Below, piece after piece: positions 26,339 through 33,761 of a stretch of 64,000 bases of DNA. Where the stretch lies: NCBI RefSeq assembly GCF_009828745.1, contig NZ_WTSX01000009.1:30801-94800 (forward strand). The letters are read 5' to 3'. The DNA is from Erysipelothrix anatis. GTDB taxonomy: Bacteria; Bacillota_I; Bacilli_A; Erysipelotrichales; Erysipelotrichaceae. Position 1 is the stretch's first letter. Each line of letters starts with the position of its first letter. The notes below the pieces were generated by a model. The model was not told where the DNA came from, did no database searches, and worked only from the letters and a program-made list of their open reading frames with translations. Position numbers and translations under genes: made by a program.

Positions 26339-27655
26339 TTATAAACTCCAATAATCTATTTTGCTCTTCAACTGAATAAAAATTGACTTCAAATCAAATA
26401 ATATAGCATTTTTATTTAACATACTCATAATAACCTCTTCATCAAACGCCTCAAATTCTTTATGAGCTACAAGCACTGCTAATATATCCAAATCTCTAAA
26501 ACTCTCAAGATTTACAACATCAAAATCATGATATGTAATTAATTCGTTATTATCTGCATGAGGGTCATAAATTATTGGTTCTATACCAAAACCTTTAATT
26601 TTTTCGATGATATTGATAGCCTTTGAATTTCTCAAATCCGGAGTGTTTTCTTTAAAAGTTACCCCTAAAACCCCGATTTTTAATTCAGCCAAATTCTTTT
26701 TGCTTTTGAAAATTTTAGTGATCATTTCGCTTACGACATAATCTTCCATAGCATCATTTATGTCTCTGCTAGATTCAAGGAGTGGTGTCTTTATTTTCTC
26801 TTTTTTTGCTTTGTAAATTAAATAGTATGGATCAACACCAATACAATGTCCACCAACTAAACCGGGCTTGAAATTTAAAAAATTCCATTTTGTACTTGCG
26901 GCTTCAAGCACACTATTTGTCGGTATACTCATTTTATTAAATACCCTAGATACTTCATTCATAAAAGCTATATTGACATCACGTTGAGCGTTTTCTATGA
27001 TTTTCGATGCTTCAGCAACTTCTATACTTTCCGCCTTGTGAATTCCAGCCTCGATAATTAAACCATATACGTTGGCAATGACTTCCAACGAATAATCGTC
27101 AACCCCAGATACGACCTTTATAATTTTTTCTAGCGTATTTTTTTTATCACCGGGATTTATCCTTTCAGGAGAATACCCAACCTTAAAATCATTAGGACAT
27201 TTTAGTCCCGATATATTTTCTAATATCGGTATGCAGAGTTCTCGAGTCAAGCCAGGATATACTGTTGATTCATAGACAACGTAATCGCCTTTCTTTAGAA
27301 TAGTACCAACATCTTGAGAAGCTTTCTCAAGCGGTCTAAAGTCAGGTAGATTATCATCATATATTGGAGTAGGCACTGCAATTATATGAAAACTTGCTTG
27401 TTTTAGTTTTTCGATTTCCGAAGTGAAATTAACAGAACTCTTAGACAGCCTTTCTTTTCCTACCTCGTTCGTTAAATCTTCCCCATTTTTATATTGATTA
27501 ATCTTTTCTAAATTAGAATCATAACCAATAACTTCAATTCCTTTTTCTGAAAAAGCTTGAGCAAGCGGTAAACCAACATATCCCAATCCTATGACGGATA
27601 ATGCCGATTCATTGTTTACTAGCAATTCAAAAAAATTATCTATTTCAACACTCAT
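26339..27655 (-). CDS. UDP-N-acetylhexosamine-type nucleotide sugar dehydrogenase (TviB/WbpO-like)
   Basis: The protein has 438 residues and oxidises C6 of a UDP-sugar to a uronic acid with two NAD+. The NAD-binding GLGYVG lies at 23-28, the catalytic Cys at 271 in GGHCIGVDP, and 'FKENTPDLRNSK' marks the C-terminal UDP-binding domain. Features such as 'VGYSPERINPGDKKNTLEKI' and 'AAST/SKWNFLNFKPGLVGGH' fit the TviB/WbpO/CapL branch (UDP-GlcNAc or UDP-GalNAc substrates) rather than HasB-type UDP-glucose dehydrogenase. It ends three bases before the glycosyltransferase start, so the two form an operon. GAGGGAG precedes the ATG. Substrate assignment is inference from motifs. Confidence 0.82.
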   Translation of the reverse strand: MSVEIDNFFELLVNNESALSVIGLGYVGLPLAQAFSEKGIEVIGYDSNLEKINQYKNGEDLTNEVGKERLSKSSVNFTSEIEKLKQASFHIIAVPTPIYDDNLPDFRPLEKASQDVGTILKKGDYVVYESTVYPGLTRELCIPILENISGLKCPNDFKVGYSPERINPGDKKNTLEKIIKVVSGVDDYSLEVIANVYGLIIEAGIHKAESIEVAEASKIIENAQRDVNIAFMNEVSRVFNKMSIPTNSVLEAASTKWNFLNFKPGLVGGHCIGVDPYYLIYKAKKEKIKTPLLESSRDINDAMEDYVVSEMITKIFKSKKNLAELKIGVLGVTFKENTPDLRNSKAINIIEKIKGFGIEPIIYDPHADNNELITYHDFDVVNLESFRDLDILAVLVAHKEFEAFDEEVIMSMLNKNAILFDLKSIFIQLKSKIDYWSL

Positions 27656-27850
27656 ACATTTTTCTCCCTCTAAAATTATCTTGTGGTAGAAACGTAAACA
27701 TTGATATTCATTTATGGTATTATAATTAATAGTGGTGAAAGTAGTGTTTTTGAATACAATTAACCTTGATTTTCATTGGCTCACAAGGTTTACATTTATC
27801 TCCAATATTATATGTTTGTAGCTTGCTTTTGTTTTTTTCTTGAAACTATT

Positions 27851-27885
27851 AAAGGAACGATGGAATATAAATCCATCGTTCCTTT
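27851..27885. terminator. Perfect 14-bp hairpin after the serine recombinase
   Basis: AAAGGAACGATGGA (27851-27864) pairs perfectly with TCCATCGTTCCTTT (27872-27885) over a 7-base loop. On the minus strand it follows the end of the recombinase gene and separates it from the polysaccharide operon promoter region. Confidence 0.75.
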
Positions 27886-28489
27886 AATTTTCTCTTAGTT
27901 GCTCATTTTTGGCCCACTTTAAAAACGTAGAATGATTTACATTCAATTTCCGTCCTGCTGCTCTTGCAGAGATAACTTCCTGTTTCCATTCCAAATATAC
28001 ATCATAAAATTCGTCTGGTATTTCTTTTGGTTCACGCCCAAACTTTACACCCCTTAACTTCGCCAGTTCAATTCCTTCTTTTTGACGTTGTCGAATATTT
28101 TTTCGTTCAACCTCAGATACATATGAAAGGATTTGTAATACGAGATCAGAAATAAATATTCCCGTTAAGTCTCTTTCCTTTATCCTTGTATCTAATAATG
28201 GCATATCTAAAACTAGCACATCAATTTTTCTTTCTTTAGTCAATACTCGCCATTGTTCCAATATGTCTGCATAATTACGTCCAAAACGATCAATGCTCTT
28301 AACCACAATTAAATCTCCTTCTTTTGCTTTCTTAAGAAGTTTTTTGTATTGGGTACGATTGAAATTCTTTCCGCTTTCTTTATCTATGTACAAATTCTTT
28401 GTTTTTACTCCAAAATCAACCAAAGATGCAATCTGTCTTTCTTCATTTTGATCCTTTGTTGATACTCTAATATATCCATATTTCTCCAT
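27884..28489 (-). CDS. Serine recombinase of the resolvase/invertase family
   Basis: The protein has 201 residues. The catalytic Ser lies in 'YIRVSTKDQNEERQ' (Ser 10), and the conserved Arg residues in 'VKSIDRFGRNY' and 'YVSEVERKNIRQRQKEGI'. The last 50 residues carry the DNA-binding HTH ('SARAAGRKLNVNHSTFLKWAKN'). The size is that of resolvases/invertases (about 180-200), not large serine integrases. It could resolve or invert DNA near the polysaccharide operon or be the mobile enzyme that brought this cargo. The HTH text is slightly different from the usual resolvases. It is transcribed toward the polysaccharide operon, from which it is separated by a terminator. Confidence 0.88.
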   Translation of the reverse strand: MEKYGYIRVSTKDQNEERQIASLVDFGVKTKNLYIDKESGKNFNRTQYKKLLKKAKEGDLIVVKSIDRFGRNYADILEQWRVLTKERKIDVLVLDMPLLDTRIKERDLTGIFISDLVLQILSYVSEVERKNIRQRQKEGIELAKLRGVKFGREPKEIPDEFYDVYLEWKQEVISARAAGRKLNVNHSTFLKWAKNEQLREN

Positions 28490-28629
28490 CTATTTACCTC
28501 ACATACTTAATTAGTGACTTTCCATTACACATTAAGTGTAGTTAATTTTGTCGTATATTCAAATTTACTTAAACTTAATGTACTTTCAAAACATTACAAA
28601 TTTATACTACAATGTAATCAGCCAATGAT

Positions 28630-28650
28630 AACGCTTTCTGCGTTCTTTTT
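28630..28650 (+). terminator. Possible attenuator upstream of the sigma-like gene
   Basis: AACGC (28630-28634) pairs with GCGTT (28640-28644) and is followed by CTTTTTTT, the form of a small intrinsic terminator in the leader of the next plus-strand gene. The short stem makes this uncertain. Confidence 0.35.
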
Positions 28651-28722
28651 TGCATCCCTCTAAATAATAGTTACGTTTATTTAGATTGGGGGCTTTTTTT
28701 ATTTGTAATGCTAGAGCACCAC

Positions 28723-28757
28723 CCTGTTTCAAATCAAATACAGATTACAGAAACAGG
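28723..28757 (+). promoter_or_regulatory. Hairpin that would sequester the ribosome site of the sigma-like gene
   Basis: CCTGTTTC (28723-28730) is the exact complement of GAAACAGG (28750-28757), and the second arm contains the first part of the AGGAGG site (28756-28760) of the gene starting at 28770. Folding would block translation. It suggests control at the level of initiation, perhaps by an RNA-binding factor or by transcription rate. Confidence 0.4.
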
Positions 28758-28769
28758 AGGAAAATCAAT

Positions 28770-29183
28770 ATGAATGATACATATGTGATCTACATTAAAA
28801 ACCAAGTAGTCAACGTTAGCGAAGAAGTTTATAAGGAGTATTGGAAAAGCATTGAACATGAGCGCTATCTTACCAAACAGATTCGCAACACCTGGGTTTA
28901 CTTAGACCATATTTTTGATGAATACGAAAGTAATACTCTTGAAATAAAACTATTAGACGATTTAGACCCTACAAGAAACGAGGCACTTAAAATGGAACGA
29001 TATGAAGCACTTTATAAAGCAATTAACACCCTTTCTGATGATGAGAAAGATTTACTCATTGCGCTCTATTATTTAGATTTAACGCAGACCGACTATGCAA
29101 TTAAAAACGGTCTCTCACAACAGAGTATTAGTAAAAAACATGACAAAATCATTAAAAAACTAAGAAATTTGATAAATTTTTAA
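28770..29183 (+). CDS. Sigma-70-like factor of the ICE (region 4 type)
   Basis: The protein has 137 residues from ATG 28770, with CAGGAGG at the right spacing; an upstream in-frame ATG lacks a site. The C-terminal part 'ALYKAINTLSDDEKDLLIALYYLDLTQTDYAIKNGLSQQSISKKHDKIIKKLRNLI' is a sigma region-4-like HTH. Similar small sigma-like proteins stand before the recombination genes in Tn916-like elements and control excision and transfer. It lies in the recombination module, ahead of the structured non-coding stretch. Confidence 0.72.
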   Translation: MNDTYVIYIKNQVVNVSEEVYKEYWKSIEHERYLTKQIRNTWVYLDHIFDEYESNTLEIKLLDDLDPTRNEALKMERYEALYKAINTLSDDEKDLLIALYYLDLTQTDYAIKNGLSQQSISKKHDKIIKKLRNLINF

Positions 29184-29670
29184 GTTTTTGGTTGTAGAAA
29201 CGCTCTGAGATTCCTTATCACTATAGAGGGGTTGATTTTAATCCTCCTCTTCTCACTTCAATAAGTGAGATGTTCTTTGAAAATTGAATAACCATTATTA
29301 GTGACTTTATCTATCACACAAGCAAACTTCATCAGTGCGCCATGACCTTAAGAAAACTAGAGAGCGATGAAACTGGATGATGAAATAGATTTGATACCCT
29401 ATCTTGCGGTGACTGTGATAGTGATAATGATACGCCACTTACGGACGTTCGAGCGTGATAAGACCGTCGCAAGCTAAGTAAGTGTTTCCTTGATTGGGGA
29501 TGGTGAAATTCCAGTGAAGCAGTGATATCAAACTGCGCCTAATAATGCTACGAAGATGATTCCCTCGTAGATTCGAATTAATCAAAATCAAATTTTTAAT
29601 AATCAAACGTTTTCTAATATTTGATTTGATAACAGAATGAGTGATTCAGTACTTTTTTTGTGCTGAATCA
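29184..29670 (+). ncRNA. Candidate structured RNA in ICE recombination module
   Basis: No reading frame is visible, but paired words are dense. TCTCACTT/AAGTGAGA (29251-29270) is a perfect hairpin. CTTGCG (29403-29408) pairs with CGCAAG (29468-29473), and CACTTAC (29436-29442) with GTAAGTG (29478-29484); these interleave and would form a pseudoknot. GCAGT/ACTGC (29519-29536), CTACGA/TCGTAG (29548-29570) and AATCAAAT/ATTTGATT (29586-29626) follow. The end is a strong hairpin, TGATTCAGTAC with GTGCTGAATCA (29642-29670). The region is between the sigma-like gene and the XRE gene, a place where Tn916-like elements hold regulatory leaders. I do not recognise an RNA family. Confidence 0.5.
29642..29670 (+). 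terminator. Hairpin with 11-bp stem before the XRE regulator
   Basis: TGATTCAGTAC (29642-29652) and GTGCTGAATCA (29660-29670) pair with one G-T wobble over a T7 loop. It may end the non-coding transcript or attenuate reading into the XRE/excisionase/integrase genes. Confidence 0.5.
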
Positions 29671-29765
29671 TTCTCTTGTGTTATTAAGTCAGGTTCTGAT
29701 AGATATGTTCAAAAACATGTGATAGTGTTGTGTTGCAAAAACAACTGGTGCAGGAGGTGAGTACA

Positions 29766-30029
29766 ATGGGATTTGCAACACGTGAAATGATTGGTGAAGA
29801 AAAAGATTTGGTAACAAATCTTGGTTATCATATCGCAACACTCCGTGCAGAGCGTGAACTGCCACGTGCAGAACTCGCAAGGCAAGCACAACTTCATGTT
29901 CAATATCTTTATGATGTGGAAACAGGTAATCGTAACATTACGATTTATGTCCTTGCAAAGATTGCAAGAGCACTCAATCTATCACTATCAGAACTTCTTA
30001 TGACAAGTACACTACCACCAGTTGAATAA
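29766..30029 (+). CDS. XRE-family HTH regulator of the ICE
   Basis: The protein has 87 residues from ATG 29766, directly behind GCAGGAGGTGAG. The core 'LGYHIATLRAERELPRAELARQAQLHVQYLYDVETGNRNITIYVLAKIARALNLSLSELL' is a typical Cro/C1 helix-turn-helix. It probably controls the excisionase and integrase genes that follow; its stop is eight bases into the frame preceding the next gene. The direct neighbourhood includes a short inverted word ATGTT-CAAA-AACAT (about 29705-29717), a possible operator. Confidence 0.82.
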   Translation: MGFATREMIGEEKDLVTNLGYHIATLRAERELPRAELARQAQLHVQYLYDVETGNRNITIYVLAKIARALNLSLSELLMTSTLPPVE

Positions 30030-30063
30030 TCGACTGGTGTTTTATTTAGGAGGTAAACAGAAA

Positions 30064-30276
30064 ATGCTTATAAAAGCGAGTGAGATTCAACAACTTCTTG
30101 GAGTTAGTAGAGCAGGTGCTTATCGAATTATTCATGATCTTAATAACGATCTTCAACTTAAAGGTTATAGAACCGTTCAGGGTAAGACATCTCGTAAGTT
30201 TTTCTATGAAAACTACTATTTAATAGGAATGGAGGGAATTCAACATGTCAGCATACAAAGACAAGCAAACAGGTAA
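30064..30276 (+). CDS. xis: Excisionase-like small DNA-binding protein
   Basis: The protein has 70 residues from ATG 30064, with AGGAGGTAAACAG before it. It begins MLIKASEIQQLLGVSRAGAYRIIHDLNNDLQLKGYRTVQGK, a winged HTH (MerR/excisionase type). Size, position and 32-base overlap with the integrase gene fit Xis, the factor that directs the integrase to excision. No experimental evidence is implied. Confidence 0.72.
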   Translation: MLIKASEIQQLLGVSRAGAYRIIHDLNNDLQLKGYRTVQGKTSRKFFYENYYLIGMEGIQHVSIQRQANR

Positions 30277-31369
30277 ATGGGTTGTAACATTAAGATACAC
30301 CGATATTGATGGAAAAGTTAAACGGAGAGCAAAACGTGGCTTTGCAACAAAACGTGAAGCGAAAGAATGGGAATCTGATTATCTCGAATCAATTAAAACA
30401 AACGAAGTCGAACTTGAAATGACGTTAAATGAGTTCTATGAAGTCTATTTAGGTGATATCAATAATAAACTACGCTATGGAACCATTCGCAATAAACGAT
30501 TTATCTATACCAAATTCATTGAACCACTACTTGGATCAAAGCAAATAAGTAAAATTAAAGTCCCGGATATATTGAAATGGCAAAATGAGATATTAGGCTA
30601 TCAATTTAAGGAAACTTACTCAAGATCCATTAACAATCAATTAGTTGCAATCTTCAATCATGCAGAACGCTATTATGAACTCCAAAACAACCCATTGAAA
30701 AAGACAATTGCAATTGGTGCAAAACACCCGGACAGTATGAACTTCTGGACAAAGGAAGAATTTGATAAGTTTATATCAGTTGTCGATGATGAATCAGCAA
30801 GACTCCAGTACACTGTACTTTTTTATACAGGACTTCGTGTTGGTGAACTCATTGCAGTACGACTTAAAAATATAAACTTTGACAGAGGTCATATTGAAGT
30901 CGTCGCTTCTGCACAATATGAAAACAGTCAATACATATTTACGAAACCTAAAACAAAAAAGTCAGAACGAATTGTGACAATGCCACAGTTTCTGACTCAA
31001 ATGATTCAAGATCATGTAGAGAGGTATTACTTCATTGACTTAGAAGAACAAGTCTTTATGACTAATAAGAACCGACTCTCACGAGGGATTGCGAAGTATT
31101 CCGAAATTGCAAGAGTCAAAAGAATCAGAGTTCATGACTTACGACACTCTCATGCGTCGCTGCTTATTGAACAAGGAATTCAACCCAACATAGTACAGGA
31201 CAGACTCGGTCATGAGAAAATCGAAACAACGCTTCGAACCTACTCACACCTATATCCAAATAAACAGTATCATCTAGCATCATTCCTTGATCAACTTGCA
31301 GAGAATTCAGCACCTACTTCTATTGAACAAAAGCAAAGTAATCCCATCATGATAGGAACCGTGAAGTGA
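30245..31369 (+). CDS. int: Tyrosine recombinase integrase
   Basis: The protein has 374 residues: an N-terminal arm-binding domain ('YKDKQTGKWVVTLRYTDIDGKVKRRAKRGFATKREA'), a SAM-like core-binding domain (about 58-155) and a catalytic domain. Catalytic residues are visible: Arg198 (TGLRVGE), His297 and Arg300 (VHDLRHSH), His323 (LGHEKIE) and Tyr333 (RTYSHLYP). It integrates and, with Xis, excises the element. It is the last plus-strand gene of the ICE, at the usual place near the element end. GGAGGGAATTCAAC precedes the ATG. Confidence 0.94.
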   Translation: MSAYKDKQTGKWVVTLRYTDIDGKVKRRAKRGFATKREAKEWESDYLESIKTNEVELEMTLNEFYEVYLGDINNKLRYGTIRNKRFIYTKFIEPLLGSKQISKIKVPDILKWQNEILGYQFKETYSRSINNQLVAIFNHAERYYELQNNPLKKTIAIGAKHPDSMNFWTKEEFDKFISVVDDESARLQYTVLFYTGLRVGELIAVRLKNINFDRGHIEVVASAQYENSQYIFTKPKTKKSERIVTMPQFLTQMIQDHVERYYFIDLEEQVFMTNKNRLSRGIAKYSEIARVKRIRVHDLRHSHASLLIEQGIQPNIVQDRLGHEKIETTLRTYSHLYPNKQYHLASFLDQLAENSAPTSIEQKQSNPIMIGTVK

Positions 31370-31394
31370 CTATTTATGAAAGACAGAATACAAA

Positions 31395-31544
31395 TTAGTT
31401 TGGAAGACTATGCACATAGTTTTCCATTTCTTTTCGTTCTTGTAAGAAACAAGCAAGTAACATGCAGGCTTCGTCATGATCAAGACCTGACTGCATTAAA
31501 CGATCTAGGATTTCCATGAATGGATCATCATATATTAATTTCAC
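31395..31544 (-). CDS. Small hypothetical protein (49 aa)
   Basis: A frame begins with GTG at 31544 behind AGGTGGTGATAAAA and runs 49 codons to TAA at 31395. The product MKLIYDDPFMEILDRLMQSG... is acidic and helical, ending 'YVHSLPN'. It stands between the integrase and the DUF262 gene on the minus strand. The good ribosome site supports it; the length is the main doubt. Confidence 0.45.
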   Translation of the reverse strand: MKLIYDDPFMEILDRLMQSGLDHDEACMLLACFLQERKEMENYVHSLPN

Positions 31545-31734
31545 TTTTATCACCACCTATTATTAAATAAGCAGTAAATTTCAAGATCCCTAGAAATGGG
31601 AATAATTACATCAATTTGGTATCATTAGAAAGACTATTGATGTTTTCATTTACATTGAATCTCTTTTACAAAGAATTTCTTAAAAACCAACAACTTCCGA
31701 AAAGTAGTTAATCAATAATATCAATGATAACCTT

Positions 31735-33585
31735 TTACTTTATATCAAATATTTTTATTTCAACTAATTTACTAGCTATATCTTTTCCTCTATTAGATAT
31801 CTGTTTATATGTTTTTAACTCCCCGTAATTATCAAGAGTTAAAAGTGTATTACTTCTACTTTGATTCTCCTTCTTCCATGAAAGTCTCAAATTGCCAATT
31901 TTATCTAGCACCTTATTTTCAAAAATAGTCCAATCTACGCCATCATAAATTCCATCAACTTCAAAGTCACTATCCTGTTTAAGACGAAGAGTTTCAAAAC
32001 TATCTTTCTTTTCTTTCCAATACTGAAAATTTGAATCGTTCTTATCTGGATTTCTTACTAATATATGATCAATCTGTATTGCTTTCGTATTTTCTAAGAA
32101 TAAGTTCATTTTCGAATAATCGGGATTACTACCAAAAGAAAATTCGAAAGCAGAAAGTAAGATTCTTGTTTCATTTTTCTCTTTTTCATTTGAATACCCT
32201 ATGTGTTCTTCTAATTCTCTTTGGAATGCTGCATCATCTGTAAATCCATTCCGATTCGCATTGAGAATAAATAAATCAATTATTGAAGTGTGGTTAAATG
32301 TCTTTTCATCAAGTATATGTGTTGATTCAGTTATTTCCTTAAAAATCGGTATTATATCTTTACTATCCCTATTTTTTAACGTTAAGAATCTAAACATAAA
32401 ATTAAATGAATTTCTAACAACTGATATTACCTGTTTTTTTGAAATTATTCCTTCATTATATTCACAATAAGTTCTAAATAATAGTGCTTTGGGATGTTCA
32501 TAGGAAAAATACCTTAATGAGTTTGTATAGTACCTGAATTCGTCAGAGTTAATTAAGTATATATTTTTAGTAATCAACTTATTGTATAGATCAATATTTT
32601 TAATCAAATCATCAATTAGTTTCTTTAAAGCAACATCAACTTGACTAGTGTTATAGTAACGACTTAATTCTCTAGAACTCATTAGTTTAAAACTCTGATA
32701 TTTAATCGCATTAACATAGTAACGTATATTTGCTCGAATAAAAACACTTAAATAATCAAATAGTCTGTCATCAGTTCCATCAATAAGTTGTCCCCACTTA
32801 TTAAGATACTCGTCATAGTCTGAAAGTTGTAAATTTTGAAATATATAACTCTTAATCAAATCAATCTCTGATAGACCTATACCTTTACTATTGATTGACT
32901 CAAAAATATCGAACATCTGACTGAGATTATCTTTACCTACCGTTATAGTTATAAAAAAAACATTATTTAATATAAAATTTGAAAAGCTTATAATGAAATT
33001 CCCTTGTTGTTCTACATTCAGACTATTCAAACGAGAAGTCAGCAGTTTATCAATATGAATTACGTTTTTAAGATACTTCTCTTCAATAACATTATTTGGT
33101 TTGATTAACATTAAAAGTTCACTATACTTGCTTGGTTGAGAATAACAGCTATCAAATAGTTCTCTTACCAATCTACTCTCCATATTTGAAGCTTTTAGAA
33201 CAGTGTGATCCTTATTGTTATATCTTCCTTCTCTTTTCCATAAAAAGTCTTTTATAATTCTAATATCTGTTTCTTCTTGTATATTTAGTCTATTTGCATG
33301 AGAATATAAAGACAAAAGTAGAAGGGTGTAGGTTGTAATCCTTTGTTGACCATCAACAATATCGTATTGATTTGTGGAACTATTTAGCTGCCCAGAATTA
33401 CTTAGATAAATTGTTCCAGAATAGAACATTTCATTGGTTTCCAAGTAACTTAGAGTATCACTTATTAATTCATCAATTTGTACGCTCTCCCATTTATATG
33501 GTCTTTGATAAACAGGAATACTGAATACATTTTTGAACAAATCCGCAAGTGATTCGTTGTGTGGTACTAATTGTTTGTTCGCCAT
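31735..33585 (-). CDS. DUF262/DUF1524 (GmrSD-like) nuclease
   Basis: The protein has 616 residues. The N-terminal DUF262 domain has 'FSIPVYQRPYKWE' (22-32) and 'YDIVDGQQRITTYTLLL' with DGQQR at 78-82, the ParB-like NTPase motif. The C-terminal part contains 'AIQIDHILVRNP' and 'LGNLRLSWKKENQSRSN', the DUF1524 HNH-like nuclease pattern. GmrSD-like proteins cut DNA bearing modified (glucosylated hydroxymethyl) cytosine, so a phage defence role is likely. It sits at the right end of the element, a common site for defence genes. It is a single-chain fusion, not the two-gene form. GAGGTGATATA lies before the ATG. Confidence 0.82.
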   Translation of the reverse strand: MANKQLVPHNESLADLFKNVFSIPVYQRPYKWESVQIDELISDTLSYLETNEMFYSGTIYLSNSGQLNSSTNQYDIVDGQQRITTYTLLLLSLYSHANRLNIQEETDIRIIKDFLWKREGRYNNKDHTVLKASNMESRLVRELFDSCYSQPSKYSELLMLIKPNNVIEEKYLKNVIHIDKLLTSRLNSLNVEQQGNFIISFSNFILNNVFFITITVGKDNLSQMFDIFESINSKGIGLSEIDLIKSYIFQNLQLSDYDEYLNKWGQLIDGTDDRLFDYLSVFIRANIRYYVNAIKYQSFKLMSSRELSRYYNTSQVDVALKKLIDDLIKNIDLYNKLITKNIYLINSDEFRYYTNSLRYFSYEHPKALLFRTYCEYNEGIISKKQVISVVRNSFNFMFRFLTLKNRDSKDIIPIFKEITESTHILDEKTFNHTSIIDLFILNANRNGFTDDAAFQRELEEHIGYSNEKEKNETRILLSAFEFSFGSNPDYSKMNLFLENTKAIQIDHILVRNPDKNDSNFQYWKEKKDSFETLRLKQDSDFEVDGIYDGVDWTIFENKVLDKIGNLRLSWKKENQSRSNTLLTLDNYGELKTYKQISNRGKDIASKLVEIKIFDIK

Positions 33586-33639
33586 TATATCACCTCATTA
33601 ATTAATTATACATTAGATAAGAGGAATTTACTCGAGTAA

Positions 33640-33659
33640 TTGACATCATTTTGACATCA
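33640..33659. repeat. Tandem TTGACATCA repeats, possible integrase arm sites
   Basis: TTGACATCA occurs at 33640-33648 and again at 33651-33659, an 11-base period, about one helical turn. Direct repeats of this kind near an element end are typical arm-type binding sites of tyrosine integrases. They lie about 90 bases before the guaA stop. Confidence 0.45.
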
Positions 33660-33696
33660 CTAACACGTTTTTCTCACCATTCTCAAAAGAGACATG

Positions 33697-33726
33697 CAAA
33701 AAGTCCGCTATTTAAGCGGACTTTTG
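33697..33726 (-). terminator. guaBA operon terminator
   Basis: AAAAGTCCGC and GCGGACTTTT form a 10-bp stem over a short loop (TATTTAA), with a T-run for the minus strand after the guaA stop. It may belong to the ICE end if the att core lies in the guaA 3' end. Confidence 0.75.
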
Positions 33727-33749
33727 AGTTTAATCTAAACTTCCTGATG

Positions 33750-33761
33750 TTACTCCCACTC
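33750..33761 (-). other. Predicted ICE attachment core at the guaA 3' end
   Basis: On the coding strand the last guaA codons read GAGTGGGAGTAA. I recall similar words as the core of elements inserted in guaA. The integration regenerates the gene end, so guaA stays intact. A second copy should lie at the left end outside the window. Confidence 0.35.

Larger units (their letters stand above)
1..33750. mobile_element. Integrative and conjugative element (right part), against guaA 3' end
   Basis: The stretch holds a near complete conjugation set: TrbL/VirB6, PrgI/VirB3-like, VirB4, M23 peptidase, relaxosome accessory protein, relaxase and VirD4 coupling protein. A recombination module (sigma-like factor, XRE regulator, excisionase-like protein, tyrosine integrase) lies at the right end. 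The left end is outside the window. The right end is placed between the tandem TTGACATCA repeats (33640-33659) and the guaA stop codon, because integrase arm-type repeats usually lie just inside an element end and the guaA 3' end is a common tyrosine-recombinase target; this is inference. Cargo includes an adhesin, a restriction-modification/STAND block, a polysaccharide operon and a DUF262 nuclease. The frameshifted relaxase suggests this copy may not self-transfer. Confidence 0.85.

Noticed and set aside
29704..29718. ATGTT-CAAA-AACAT as firm XRE operator
   Set aside because: Short inverted word in AT-rich DNA, only one copy seen; listed as possible in the XRE entry.
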